A stretch of DNA of 64,000 bases from Asparagopsis taxiformis. Lineage: Eukaryota > Rhodophyta > Florideophyceae > Bonnemaisoniales > Bonnemaisoniaceae. Where the stretch lies: NCBI GenBank assembly GCA_030407315.1, contig JALQPE010002841.1:1-64000 (forward strand). The letters run 5' to 3'. The notes under the pieces are model-generated. The model was given only the letters and a program-made list of their open reading frames with translations. It had not been told where the DNA came from and did not search any database. A program made the position numbers and the translations under genes. Positions 52,452-64,000 of the stretch are shown here, in pieces; within the stretch, counting starts at the first letter, position 1; each line of letters opens with the position of its first letter.

Positions 52452-52811
52452 CACGTTCAAACTGGAGAGTGCTTCAATGCATAACCATGACCATTTCCGA
52501 AATGATTTCTCTGACACTCCTGCTACAGAACAAAAAACAGTTTCTGTTCCATATATCTTCAACATTAGAAGACCAAAAAGCAGATGCGTAGGGAGAAATC
52601 CTTTAGGACGATTAGACAAAATCATTCTCCATGCTTTTTTGCAAACAGTTGCACTTACACCGAAAAATGAAATAAACTGGCGATGTTGCAATATGCGAGA
52701 TCCATGAGCAATGGCTGACATTTCAGCTGCAATGGCTTCAAAGTCCACAGTTTCAGCTCTGGATCTATGAGAAATCCTGGCAGTAGAGAGGGGTTGAAGT
52801 ATACTTTTCAC
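52452..52811 (-). pseudogene. Harbinger-like transposase, 5' exon, copy 2 (3' part missing)
   Basis: Reads MKSILQPLSTARISH and on, then FGVSATVCKKAWRMIL, PKGFLPTHLLFGLLMLKIYG and SEKSFRKWSWLCIEALSSLNV, the N-terminal helical domain of Harbinger-like transposases. The sequence then meets a strong donor (GTAAGT, 52,446-52,451). The open frame runs on to 52,251, but that part looks like intron. No catalytic exon follows in this copy, so it cannot give an active enzyme. TATAAATA is at 52,861-52,868. Confidence 0.8.
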
Positions 52812-52860
52812 GAAGAATATGTTTTTGAAGAATAATGTCCTCTCCGATTGTGGCTATTAG

Positions 52861-52868
52861 TATTTATA
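52861..52868 (-). promoter_or_regulatory. TATA box of transposase 5' exon (also at 48,453 and 57,543)
   Basis: TATAAATA on the coding strand about 50 bp upstream of the transposase ATG. Identical copies are at 48,453-48,460 and 57,543-57,550. Confidence 0.55.
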
Positions 52869-54580
52869 GCCATCGATAAACAATACCGGATATAGATGCT
52901 ATGAATCAGTCAATTATCTCTGCGGACGGGAATAACAAACAGCTTATGGAAAGTTAGCAATGGAATAAAATAGAGTAGCGTTTGAACTGAAACGTTTCGG
53001 GGAAAACTTTCATTGAAAAATTCTTCTTGCAACCTTTCCGTTTAAGCTGATATAGAGTTCAAGACAAGATTTCTCGACGAAAGCTTTTGCTAGAATATCG
53101 TGGTCGAAAAAATCCATTTAACCATTTGCAAGTGTAGTAGGTAGAAAATCCGCAAAGCGGCAAAACCACCCTACATGTGTCCCGAGCCTCGGTAGTTTGG
53201 TAGAGCAAGCGAATCTTGCGTCAACCGCCAATAGCGAGTATACCACGAAAGGTCTTCCGGTAATGCCGGGTGAAGGTTGGGGGTGCTCACGCACGAAGTG
53301 CGTATTGATGGAGCGAAAGACGTAACCCGTCGAGCTGTATAGCTAAAGCTAATTCGTCCTGGAAGGATAGAATAGAGCAATGCAAACACTGTTCATCGGA
53401 ATTCCACGTGGGTTTATGTTACCTCTAAAGGTTAAGCACTCTGGCTAATCCAGAGGCATTTTATACTAGACTAAGTTACTGTAAACAGTTAGGGTAGGTA
53501 GACAGTTAGGAATAAATATCCTTATGTGCACCAATCAGATCCCTGATTATGGCGACTGCGGGAGCCCGCGAGATCACCGACTGTTAGTGTTACAGTGTGA
53601 AGTTAGCTGAGTCAGCTTAGTTAAAATTTGCCCCTTTCGGGGGTCTTTAGTTGTCCCAATGGGTCCCTCTCCCTCACTGGTCCGAGGTACAGCGAGGCTG
53701 TTTCCATTGGTTATTCCCGAACCGGGGTCGTCCAATAGGATGTCGACACGACCCCACCATAGCAGACCACTCCGTGGTATGACAGCAAGGTCAATTAAAG
53801 CAGTTTCTGAGCATCCTGTTATCTGTATAGCTATCAAAACTAAATCATTGCCGAAGAAGTTTTGATTGTCGGATGTATGCTATACTTATGGAATCAGACT
53901 TGGGTAGTGTTCAAGCAAAAGTTATGGCAAAAGTTTCGAAAGTTTCGAAGGAACATTTTATCACGGCCCGAAAGTTCCAAGCCACGACTTCGAAGGTGTT
54001 CAAGCTCTCGTGTGCTGATTCTACTTAGAGGATAGAATATACTGGTAGAACAATAATTGTTCTGAGTAGAACCAGATATGAACTTTTGGCAGCGAAACAT
54101 GGAAAGTTTTGGCGGAAGAGCGAAAGTTTCGGATATTATTGTGGCGAAAGTTTTCTTCCCTGATGTATCTGGCTTGTAAGATTCCTACAACTGGGACATA
54201 CGATACTAAGCTACAATATCCAGGAACCAGCCCACTTGTATCGTACTAGTGTAGGAACTTTTGGCTTTCGAATTTTAGGTTCTCGAAAGTTTCGATAAGT
54301 TTTGGCAAAAGTTTTGCTCTTTCAGGACGAAAGTTTTGGTAAAAGTTTTGGATGTGTTAAACTGAGCCATCAAGCCAGAATGGAGCTGGCCTATGTATCA
54401 TTTCATTACATTCAGGATTAAAACTTTGTCCTGAAATGAGTAGAATATTTGCGTTTTTTGTAATTGTTCAATTAATTAGATGTAATTGTTTTCTATCAAG
54501 TTCAATTTTAATATTTCTCCATGAATTTGTTGGCGGCAATCTATAAATCGGCGCTGCGTTGTCGGCTCGCCGTCCTAATC

Positions 54581-55525
54581 ATGTCTGGTACCAATATGCC
54601 TCGTCCCCCAACCTCCCTAGGCTTACTAAGAAATCACCAGCAGTTGTACTGCTGCGTTCAATGCTGGAGAGGGGGGAGATTGGTCAGGACGACGAGCCGG
54701 CCGACGTTCATGCGAGCCAAGAGCTTTTCCGCCAGTACCCCCTCTCCAGCTTTCGAACATGCTTCAATAACCAGAAGAGAGAAGTTTTTAATGGTACGTT
54801 CATTCAACATTATTATTGTCCATTCTACTCTACTCTAACCTTATCCCTGCCCAGATGAATCGTCTGAAATAGGCTCTGGGAGCGGTCTGAAAAGACTAGT
54901 TAGCGGTGTGCAAGGCTCAGCCGCGAAGCGTTTGAACAGCAGTGGAACTGGTTCCAATACTCGTCGTATCGATGTAAGTCGTGTGTTGGAATTTGAAGAT
55001 GATTCCACTAATGGTGGAACAAATACTGGAATTGGAAGTGGAGAACAAAAATATAGTGATTTCCTTCCCATTCACGTTGTTTTCAGGTGGAGTTTACCAA
55101 AAACAAGTACGGATATGGTTGCAGTGGTTATGGTGTTACTGCAAGGGGTAAGCGATGGAATGTTCGAAGTGGAGGTAGTTCAGAGTGGAATGGCTTTGGA
55201 ACTAAGGGTGGAATGCCCTACAGCTATATCAATTCATGAAGAATTGCATACAAAATGGTTTACACCTACGAATGAATCTATGCAGCATGTAGATATACGC
55301 GGTAATGCGTTTGAGAACGCGCTGAAACAGAAGCGTTCAAACGCGCATCAAAAATTGTTCTCCCGAGCTTGTTTTCCACTACCATTTACAGTGCGGTCGG
55401 AAATTTTTGACCAGCATAACATGGTGATTCCTCCTCGGTCTACAGCTATAATCTACGTAGACTTGATATCAGCTAAATCTGACTACGGGGTCACAAAGAG
55501 TAGTAATGTATTAGAAGTCCTATGA
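54581..55525 (+). pseudogene. Harbinger-like accessory ORF2, copy 2
   Basis: Same structure as copy 1: exon 1 at 54,581-54,803, intron 54,804-54,854, exon 2 at 54,855-55,525, with the same frame break at the C run after the start. Confidence 0.65.
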
Positions 55526-55561
55526 ATTAGTTGCTACGATAGTTGTAGGTCCTTAGCCCTT

Positions 55562-56713
55562 TTAGATAGATTGTAACTCCGAGGAGGATTAGAGGATAGG
55601 GATAAGGCTTCGAACTCACGAGTGAGAGCGCCGATTCCACGAGGCTGGTGCCTCGTGCGATCCTAGTAGCCCGAGGGCGGTGTCGGGTGGATCGATCCCT
55701 CGGAGCCCGGACACCTGTCTCCCAACCCGGTTAGAGCCCTGGAGCCGGAGGGATCTATCGAACCCATTTAAGGGTTAACTAGGCACTTAGCGCGATGGAA
55801 TTACGACACAGGATAGCTGTGATAAGACCGATTGATTAGCTCGGTTGAAGTGCCGAACCGACAGCGCTCCCAGTCGGTAAGGTCCTCGTGCCCGTAGCCC
55901 GAGGGCGGGTGCCTGGATCGATCCCTCGGAGGTCTCCCAACCCTCGGAGCCCGGAGAGCGGGGTCCGGGAGGCGGGTGGTCTAACCGGGAGGGGATAGAT
56001 CTCCGAGGACTTCGAACTCACGAGTGAGAGCCGGAGGCTGATCTAGTAGCCCGTGTCGGGTGGATCCGTCCTCAACACCTTCTAACCCGGTAGTTAACTA
56101 GGCACTTAGCGCGATGGATCCCCGCGGGGAATTGTGGTCGCCTCGACGCGTGGCTGCCCACACAGCGGATTCCGCAGCTGTGATACCGCCGGCGGCTGCG
56201 GTCGAGACCGATTGAGAAGCCCACGGGCGTTAGCTCGGTTGACCGGCTGGGAGTGCCGAACCGACAGCGCTCCCAGTCGGTAGCCTTGTCCCGGTGGGCG
56301 GAAGGCCACTCCCGGTCGCCTGACGGCGTTAAAAGAAGCGGGAAGGTGGTCCACTACCGCGGAGACGAAATGCCCTAGGGCAATCCACGTGCACTCCCGC
56401 CGGAGGAGGCTCGGGGCGGACAATTGGGGACGAGTGCGAGCGGTCCCCAATTGGAGATCGGAACGGAGCGGCTGGTATCCTGTGAAGGAATTGCCGCTGC
56501 CGTTTAGTTGTAAGTTAAACGACCACGGTCGAAAGATTTGGAACCGAGACGATCTACCTTTATTGTAGCTTAGTGGTCAGTCCGTTGACCTTAAATGGTC
56601 AACGAGACTGCCGGGACCGGACCGGAACCAACGGTCCCGGTCCAGCGTCCAATGGACCTTGTGGGGTGTTTATGCGGCCTAGGGGCCTTACAGAGTAAGC
56701 TGCTACGTTGCTA
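55562..56713 (+). repeat. Segment A, copy 3, enlarged (1,152 bp) and scrambled
   Basis: Follows normal A up to about 55,732, then about 360 bp of mosaic before normal A resumes at 56,100 (AGGCACTTAGCG). The mosaic is built from pieces of A in changed order and with many small gaps. Several gaps remove exactly a GC-rich stem-loop; for example the CCCCGCGGGG stretch is missing after GCGATGGA. Either an assembly or sequencing artefact in a structured repeat, or a real local rearrangement. Confidence 0.75.
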
Positions 56714-57133
56714 CGTGTAAACTAATAGAAACGGCCAGCCGTAACGTACACGTGCACAGTTGTAACGGGAGAATCTTCCTGCTCGCACACGTGTGCGACT
56801 AATCGCGCCTATATCGCTACACGTTGCATGCTCGCCGAAGGGTCCCGCGCAAGCAATGTGGCCCGGTGCCAATGCAAGGCGGCACGCGCCCATTCGCCCT
56901 TGGGCGACAATTGCCTTGCCACGTCACCGCGGCTAGTGATTCCCAACGCGGCTCTTCGCGGCTGATTCCCTATCGAGCACCCACTCACGCTCTCGAGCGT
57001 ACCGCTTAAGCGACCCCTCCTGGCGCCCTTTCCAGACGCCTGGAATTATCCCTCCCGCGACCGCTCGCAGCGCAATACGGGACGAGTCCCACACAACATA
57101 ACGAGAACTATCAATCATGAAAGATGAACTTAC

Positions 57134-57493
57134 CACGTTCAAACTGGAGAGTGCTTCAATGCATAACCATGACCATTTCCGAAATGATTTCTCTGACACT
57201 CCTGCTACAGAACAAAAAACAGTTTCTGTTCCATATATCTTCAACATTAGAAGACCAAAAAGCAGATGCGTAGGGAGAAATCCTTTAGGACGATTAGACA
57301 AAATCATTCTCCATGCTTTTTTGCAAACAGTTGCACTTACACCGAAAAATGAAATAAACTGGCGATGTTGCAATATGCGAGATCCATGAGCAATGGCTGA
57401 CATTTCAGCTGCAATGGCTTCAAAGTCCACAGTTTCAGCTCTGGATCTATGAGAAATCCTGGCAGTAGAGAGGGGTTGAAGTATACTTTTCAC
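57134..57493 (-). pseudogene. Harbinger-like transposase, 5' exon, copy 3
   Basis: As copy 2, with open N-terminal domain, GTAAGT donor at its end and no catalytic exon downstream. Confidence 0.8.
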
Positions 57494-59262
57494 GAAGAAT
57501 ATGTTTTTGAAGAATAATGTCCTCTCCGATTGTGGCTATTAGTATTTATAGCCATCGATAAACAATACCGGATATAGATGCTATGAATCAGTCAATTATC
57601 TCTGCGGACGGGAATAACAAACAGCTTATGGAAAGTTAGCAATGGAATAAAATAGAGTAGCGTTTGAACTGAAACGTTTCGGGGAAAACTTTCATTGAAA
57701 AATTCTTCTTGCAACCTTTCCGTTTAAGCTGATATAGAGTTCAAGACAAGATTTCTCGACGAAAGCTTTTGCTAGAATATCGTGGTCGAAAAAATCCATT
57801 TAACCATTTGCAAGTGTAGTAGGTAGAAAATCCGCAAAGCGGCAAAACCACCCTACATGTGTCCCGAGCCTCGGTAGTTTGGTAGAGCAAGCGAATCTTG
57901 CGTCAACCGCCAATAGCGAGTATACCACGAAAGGTCTTCCGGTAATGCCGGGTGAAGGTTGGGGGTGCTCACGCACGAAGTGCGTATTGATGGAGCGAAA
58001 GACGTAACCCGTCGAGCTGTATAGCTAAAGCTAATTCGTCCTGGAAGGATAGAATAGAGCAATGCAAACACTGTTCATCGGAATTCCACGTGGGTTTATG
58101 TTACCTCTAAAGGTTAAGCACTCTGGCTAATCCAGAGGCATTTTATACTAGACTAAGTTACTGTAAACAGTTAGGGTAGGTAGACAGTTAGGAATAAATA
58201 TCCTTATGTGCACCAATCAGATCCCTGATTATGGCGACTGCGGGAGCCCGCGAGATCACCGACTGTTAGTGTTACAGTGTGAAGTTAGCTGAGTCAGCTT
58301 AGTTAAAATTTGCCCCTTTCGGGGGTCTTTAGTTGTCCCAATGGGTCCCTCTCCCTCACTGGTCCGAGGTACAGCGAGGCTGTTTCCATTGGTTATTCCC
58401 GAACCGGGGTCGTCCAATAGGATGTCGACACGACCCCACCATAGCAGACCACTCCGTGGTATGACAGCAAGGTCAATTAAAGCAGTTTCTGAGCATCCTG
58501 TTATCTGTATAGCTATCAAAACTAAATCATTGCCGAAGAAGTTTTGATTGTCGGATGTATGCTATACTTATGGAATCAGACTTGGGTAGTGTTCAAGCAA
58601 AAGTTATGGCAAAAGTTTCGAAAGTTTCGAAGGAACATTTTATCACGGCCCGAAAGTTCCAAGCCACGACTTCGAAGGTGTTCAAGCTCTCGTGTGCTGA
58701 TTCTACTTAGAGGATAGAATATACTGGTAGAACAATAATTGTTCTGAGTAGAACCAGATATGAACTTTTGGCAGCGAAACATGGAAAGTTTTGGCGGAAG
58801 AGCGAAAGTTTCGGATATTATTGTGGCGAAAGTTTTCTTCCCTGATGTATCTGGCTTGTAAGATTCCTACAACTGGGACATACGATACTAAGCTACAATA
58901 TCCAGGAACCAGCCCACTTGTATCGTACTAGTGTAGGAACTTTTGGCTTTCGAATTTTAGGTTCTCGAAAGTTTCGATAAGTTTTGGCAAAAGTTTTGCT
59001 CTTTCAGGACGAAAGTTTTGGTAAAAGTTTTGGATGTGTTAAACTGAGCCATCAAGCCAGAATGGAGCTGGCCTATGTATCATTTCATTACATTCAGGAT
59101 TAAAACTTTGTCCTGAAATGAGTAGAATATTTGCGTTTTTTGTAATTGTTCAATTAATTAGATGTAATTGTTTTCTATCAAGTTCAATTTTAATATTTCT
59201 CCATGAATTTGTTGGCGGCAATCTATAAATCGGCGCTGCGTTGTCGGCTCGCCGTCCTAATC

Positions 59263-60207
59263 ATGTCTGGTACCAATATGCCTCGTCCCCCAACCTCCCT
59301 AGGCTTACTAAGAAATCACCAGCAGTTGTACTGCTGCGTTCAATGCTGGAGAGGGGGGAGATTGGTCAGGACGACGAGCCGGCCGACGTTCATGCGAGCC
59401 AAGAGCTTTTCCGCCAGTACCCCCTCTCCAGCTTTCGAACATGCTTCAATAACCAGAAGAGAGAAGTTTTTAATGGTACGTTCATTCAACATTATTATTG
59501 TCCATTCTACTCTACTCTAACCTTATCCCTGCCCAGATGAATCGTCTGAAATAGGCTCTGGGAGCGGTCTGAAAAGACTAGTTAGCGGTGTGCAAGGCTC
59601 AGCCGCGAAGCGTTTGAACAGCAGTGGAACTGGTTCCAATACTCGTCGTATCGATGTAAGTCGTGTGTTGGAATTTGAAGATGATTCCACTAATGGTGGA
59701 ACAAATACTGGAATTGGAAGTGGAGAACAAAAATATAGTGATTTCCTTCCCATTCACGTTGTTTTCAGGTGGAGTTTACCAAAAACAAGTACGGATATGG
59801 TTGCAGTGGTTATGGTGTTACTGCAAGGGGTAAGCGATGGAATGTTCGAAGTGGAGGTAGTTCAGAGTGGAATGGCTTTGGAACTAAGGGTGGAATGCCC
59901 TACAGCTATATCAATTCATGAAGAATTGCATACAAAATGGTTTACACCTACGAATGAATCTATGCAGCATGTAGATATACGCGGTAATGCGTTTGAGAAC
60001 GCGCTGAAACAGAAGCGTTCAAACGCGCATCAAAAATTGTTCTCCCGAGCTTGTTTTCCACTACCATTTACAGTGCGGTCGGAAATTTTTGACCAGCATA
60101 ACATGGTGATTCCTCCTCGGTCTACAGCTATAATCTACGTAGACTTGATATCAGCTAAATCTGACTACGGGGTCACAAAGAGTAGTAATGTATTAGAAGT
60201 CCTATGA
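59263..60207 (+). pseudogene. Harbinger-like accessory ORF2, copy 3
   Basis: Same two-exon structure and same frame break as copies 1 and 2; exon 2 ends at 60,207. Confidence 0.65.
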
Positions 60208-60243
60208 ATTAGTTGCTACGATAGTTGTAGGTCCTTAGCCCTT

Positions 60244-61121
60244 TTAGATAGATTGTAACTCCGAGGAGGATTAGAGGATAGGGATAAGGCTTCGAACTCA
60301 CGAGTGAGAGCGCCGATTCCACGAGGCTGGTGCCTCGTGCGATCCTAGTAGCCCGAGGGCGGTGTCGGGTGGATCGATCCCTCGGAGCCCGGACACCTGT
60401 CTCCCAACCCGGTAGCGGGTGGTAGAGCGGGGTCCGGGAGGGCTGGATCTAACCTGCCGGAGGGATCTATCGGCCGTGGCCGTCCTCAACCCATTTAAGG
60501 GTTAACTAGGCACTTAGCGCGATGGATCCCCGCGGGGAATTGTGGTCGCCTCGACGCGTGGCTGCCCACACAGCGGATTCCGCAGCTGTGATACCGCCGG
60601 CGGCTGCGGTCGAGACCGATTGAGAAGCCCACGGGCGTTAGCTCGGTTGACCGGCTGGGAGTGCCGAACCGACAGCGCTCCCAGTCGGTAGCCTTGTCCC
60701 GGTGGGCGGAAGGCCACTCCCGGTCGCCTGACGGCGTTAAAAGAAGCGGGAAGGTGGTCCACTACCGCGGAGACGAAATGCCCTAGGGCAATCCACGTGC
60801 ACTCCCGCCGGAGGAGGCTCGGGGCGGACAATTGGGGACGAGTGCGAGCGGTCCCCAATTGGAGATCGGAACGGAGCGGCTGGTATCCTGTGAAGGAATT
60901 GCCGCTGCCGTTTAGTTGTAAGTTAAACGACCACGGTCGAAAGATTTGGAACCGAGACGATCTACCTTTATTGTAGCTTAGTGGTCAGTCCGTTGACCTT
61001 AAATGGTCAACGAGACTGCCGGGACCGGACCGGAACCAACGGTCCCGGTCCAGCGTCCAATGGACCTTGTGGGGTGTTTATGCGGCCTAGGGGCCTTACA
61101 GAGTAAGCTGCTACGTTGCTA
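60244..61121 (+). repeat. Segment A, copy 4 (878 bp), right end of array
   Basis: Normal A copy. The sequence departs from the array pattern exactly at the end of A (CTACGTTGCTA at 61,121), so the array both begins and ends with A. Confidence 0.85.
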
Positions 61122-61537
61122 TAGCAACGCAATTACGCCGCGCCTGCACATATGTTTCCGATGCGATGCATGTCGCACTTCGCAGCATTCTCGAACGAAA
61201 TGCAGATTCAACATCGTTTCTATCTTACACTCTGCTGGACAATACAGTGGAGGAGACTAAAGTATACCCAGCCAGATAACAGTAGGCTAAAAAACTCACT
61301 CTTAATATCTAAACTAACCGCTTCTAGCACGCTGAATCTGACCAGTGACGTCGCCTCGGCCCTCGCCGCCGCAGAGCGTCAAAGCCTTCCTGGCCCAGTA
61401 GCAGCCGCTTTTCTGGATTTGCACACATTACCGGAACTCCCTGAACTTTGGCACTGCTCTGCACTTCAAAGTTGCTTTTATACTCTGTTTTTGCGTGTGC
61501 GCCGGTGTGCGTGATTTGACAAATAACATACTTTACA
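61122..61537. other. Short unique spacer
   Basis: About 415 bp between the Harbinger-like array and the second giant-element end. No gene or repeat recognised. Confidence 0.4.
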
Positions 61538-63190
61538 CCATTCGTCTGTTTTCTCGGAAATGGACGCGGACGTCCACAACCTCTAGTACACCTAGTATTA
61601 CTAGGCGGACGTCCATGTTCTCCAGTATTTTTGGATGTCCGCCTAGAACCGGACGTCCATGCGGTTTTGTACGTCTAGTATTACTAGGGCGACATTCATT
61701 TTTTCTAGTACCACGGATGTCCCCCTTGGGATGGACTTCCGCCATGTCTATGTCCACCTAGGACGGGCGCCGGTTCAAAAATTCAAAAATTTCGACCCCA
61801 GAAATTTCTGCCGCCGTGCTCGACATGGATGTCCGCATCCATCACGGCGACCACTCTATTTTTCCTTGTCGGTCGACTCCAATTTCGTCTTTAATTTTTT
61901 CATCCTCTCGCTCACACCCCCTTCCAGTTGGTGCTCACCTCCCCCGTACTGTACCTCAAACACCCCAATACCACTCTAGCACGCATTTTCAGCTACCTAT
62001 CCCCGCTTCCACGGTGCACACCTCCATTCCATACCTACTTTTCTGCTCTACCGTACAGATTTCGTATAACCAGTCCTCATACTACCTCAGAATAGCGAAA
62101 AACACCCCCTATCTCCTCGACCATGCTCTCCCCCATCACCTTTGAAACGTATTGTTCTTCAATACCCTCTCTCCTCTACCCTCAACCCCTCTCCTTCGCC
62201 CTCTACACAAACTTCCCCTGCAGCTTACTCTTCCAAAACCTCTCACTCCCCATCCCGTACCCGACCTGCTCCACCCCTCCCTCCCTCAGCTGCTCCATGC
62301 CCCCACGCCATCCGCATCTTCGATACCGTATACACCACCACCACCGGCCCACGCTCCCGCTCCCCCGCCGTCTCCCCAGAAACCTCCCTGCTCTGAACCA
62401 CATATCAACCCTCCACTTCGCACCCATCCTCCCACTCCCCTCCCTCCCCAAATACAATAACCCCCTTCTTCTCCATCACATCCCCACTCACCACAGCCAG
62501 AACAGACGCCACCCCCTCCCCTTCTTTCTCCTCACTTTCCTAAAAACCCCTCCTCTCGGCGCCTTCAACCGCACCCTCCTACGGTCCCACCTAAACACCT
62601 CCTCTGCCCTCACTACCCCAACACCCCGCAGCGTCTCCCCAATCCCCATAATATGCTTGTCGGCACTCCTCTCCGAATCACACTCCATTCTAAACCCGCA
62701 CTCCGTACATTTCCACCTCCCCCTGTACCATCCCAAGATTGCATCCCTCCACAGAACACATCCTCATACCACAGAAGAATTTTCTTCCTCTCATACCTCA
62801 TCCTTAAAACCTCCATCTGCTCCATGTAAATTTCGATGTAAATATTTTCTCTACTATGCAATCTCAAACATGTATGAGCCTATGCCTTTCCGCTTTGTCA
62901 CCCCTGAATATTGGTACTCATGTATTCATAAAATAGGGCCACCCACATCCCTATCCCGTTCTGCAAGCTTTACAAACCACTAGACGCATACTCCACAACT
63001 ATACAACAAACACTACTCGCTATTTCAGACGACGCGGTACACAAGTAGCGTAGTCTCAACCTTCCGTGACGCCTTCCCTGATGCGTACAAGTGCGAAACA
63101 CGTCTAGACTACTACTACTACTACGATATAGTATATCAGAAGTGACTGCGGGAATTTTCGGCACAGGAGATGCTGGGCCACCAAATTGAT
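61538..63190 (+). repeat. Left end of a second giant-element copy
   Basis: Begins TCTGTTTTCTCGGAAATGG and follows 8-1,640 closely, including the sub-terminal GGACGTCC and CTAGTA words and the pyrimidine-rich arm (61,890-62,810). Small indels and a CTA trinucleotide expansion at about 63,105-63,121 distinguish it. The 286-codon plus-strand frame at 62,123-62,983 is low-complexity and broken in the other copy, so it is not called a gene. Confidence 0.8.
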
Positions 63191-64000
63191 TTTTCGGAAA
63201 TTTTAGAATTTCTGGGCTGGCCAGCAGTGCAATCGAGCTGGACATCCACCGGACGTCCATTTCAGGTTGGTCGTGAGAGAGTGGGGCGGGACCATGATGA
63301 AACAAGGACCAAGACCTGTCCCTGGCGTATTGAGCCTGAAATCGACCCGTCGTGAGACGCGATTTTGGCTTACAGTTGGTGCTTATAGAAGCCAGTGATA
63401 GCCCCGATCGGGGCGGCGGCCGGTTCCGGCTTACAGTTGGTGCTTACAGACGCCAGTGATAGCCCCCGATCGGGGCGGCGGCTCCGGTTCCTGGGGCCGT
63501 TGTGGCCAAATTAGACACCCTGATTTGAATTAAAATTTGGGCTATTCTCAAAAACATGCACATGTGAACATGTTTTTGAGATGGGGGTGTGCCGTACGGC
63601 ACAATCGACCGCCGAAATCGATGATTTTTTGCAATTTTTTTGTGCCCGAAATTGTAGAATTTCTGGGCTGGCCAGCAGTGCAATCGAGCTGGACATCCGC
63701 CAGACGTCCATTTCAGGTTAGTCGTGTGCTGCCTACATCGACGCATTGCACAAACTAAGCAGGCGGGTTCATTACTAATACAAAGTGCACGGAATATGAG
63801 TAACGTGATGGGTGAGTAGTGTTTGTCGTGAAGGAATAAGGCGGGACCATGATGAAACAGGGAAAAAGATGTCACCCTAGCATAACTTAGGCTTAAAGCC
63901 TGGAATCGAACCCTCGTAAGACGCGATTTTGGCTTACAGTTGGTGCTTACAGAAGCCAGTGATGGCCCCACTCGGGGCGGCGGCCGGTTCCTGGGGCCGT
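63190..64000 (+). repeat. Palindrome-rich modules of the second element copy (runs off the window)
   Basis: Matches 1,640-2,450 in order and orientation, with the hairpin at 63,547-63,580 and GTGCCGTACGGCAC just after. The GGACGTCC site is intact at 63,254-63,261 and changed to AGACGTCC in the next copy (63,703-63,710). The element evidently continues beyond the window. Confidence 0.85.

Larger units (their letters stand above)
52032..55561 (+). mobile_element. Segment B, copy 2 (3,530 bp)
   Basis: Full-length copy of B with the transposase 5' exon at 52,452-52,811 and ORF2 at 54,581-55,525. Differences from B copy 1 are very few, so the duplication is recent. Confidence 0.85.
56714..60243 (+). 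mobile_element. Segment B, copy 3 (3,530 bp)
   Basis: Full-length copy of B with the transposase 5' exon (57,134-57,493) and ORF2 (59,263-60,207). No difference from copy 2 was noticed by eye. Confidence 0.85.

Noticed and set aside
62123..62983. 286-codon open frame in the second element end
   Set aside because: Low-complexity Pro/Ser/Leu/Thr sequence caused by the pyrimidine-rich strand. The matching frame in the first copy is broken at about 1,066, and no domain is visible.

Overview
The window looks like nuclear DNA of a eukaryote with few, short introns. It has transposon genes of eukaryotic type, a tRNA-Trp without introns, TATA boxes and GT-AG introns of about 50-125 nt. My best guess is a florideophyte red alga of the Chondrus type, from overall style (intron-poor, repeat-rich, small lineage-specific secreted and membrane proteins). 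That is an inference and no marker gene proves it.

Region 1 (about 1-23,285) reads as one very large DNA transposon or a nested composite. Both ends carry a near-identical inverted sequence of about 31 bp (8-40 and 23,251-23,283) followed by GGACGTCC and CTAGTA sub-repeats. Between them lie, on the minus strand, a ParB-like protein followed by a 2-oxoglutarate/Fe(II) dioxygenase (3,829-7,759); a DNA methyltransferase fused to a SET domain (9,405-12,602); and a Plavaka/KDZ-like transposase (17,362-20,400). On the plus strand lie a coiled-coil protein (15,000-17,285) and a candidate micro-exon gene (about 21,062-22,119). Arrays of palindrome-rich modules (1,640-3,560; 8,098-9,250; 12,925-13,120; 14,212-14,768) separate the genes. 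A potential DNA or histone methyl writer and a potential DNA demodifying enzyme in one mobile element is the most striking feature of the window.

Region 2 (23,285-27,700) is a Copia-like retroelement on the minus strand (Gag with zinc knuckle, then protease and integrase). Its pol is cut off at the inverted terminus of region 1, so reverse transcriptase and RNase H are missing.

Region 3 (27,700-46,250) is host-like: tRNA-Trp(CCA), a secreted protein with a duplicated four-cysteine domain, a type I membrane protein, and two divergently oriented paralogous membrane proteins, separated by long stretches where I see no convincing gene.

Region 4 (46,289-61,121) is a decayed Harbinger-like transposon. 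The 3' part of the transposase lies on the left, followed by a perfectly ordered array A-B-A-B-A-B-A. A is an 878-bp GC-rich, hairpin-rich segment. B (3.53 kb) holds the transposase 5' exon (minus) and the accessory ORF2 (plus). One A copy is enlarged to 1,152 bp and internally scrambled.

Region 5 (61,538-64,000) is the left end of a second copy of the region 1 element, in the same orientation, running out of the window.
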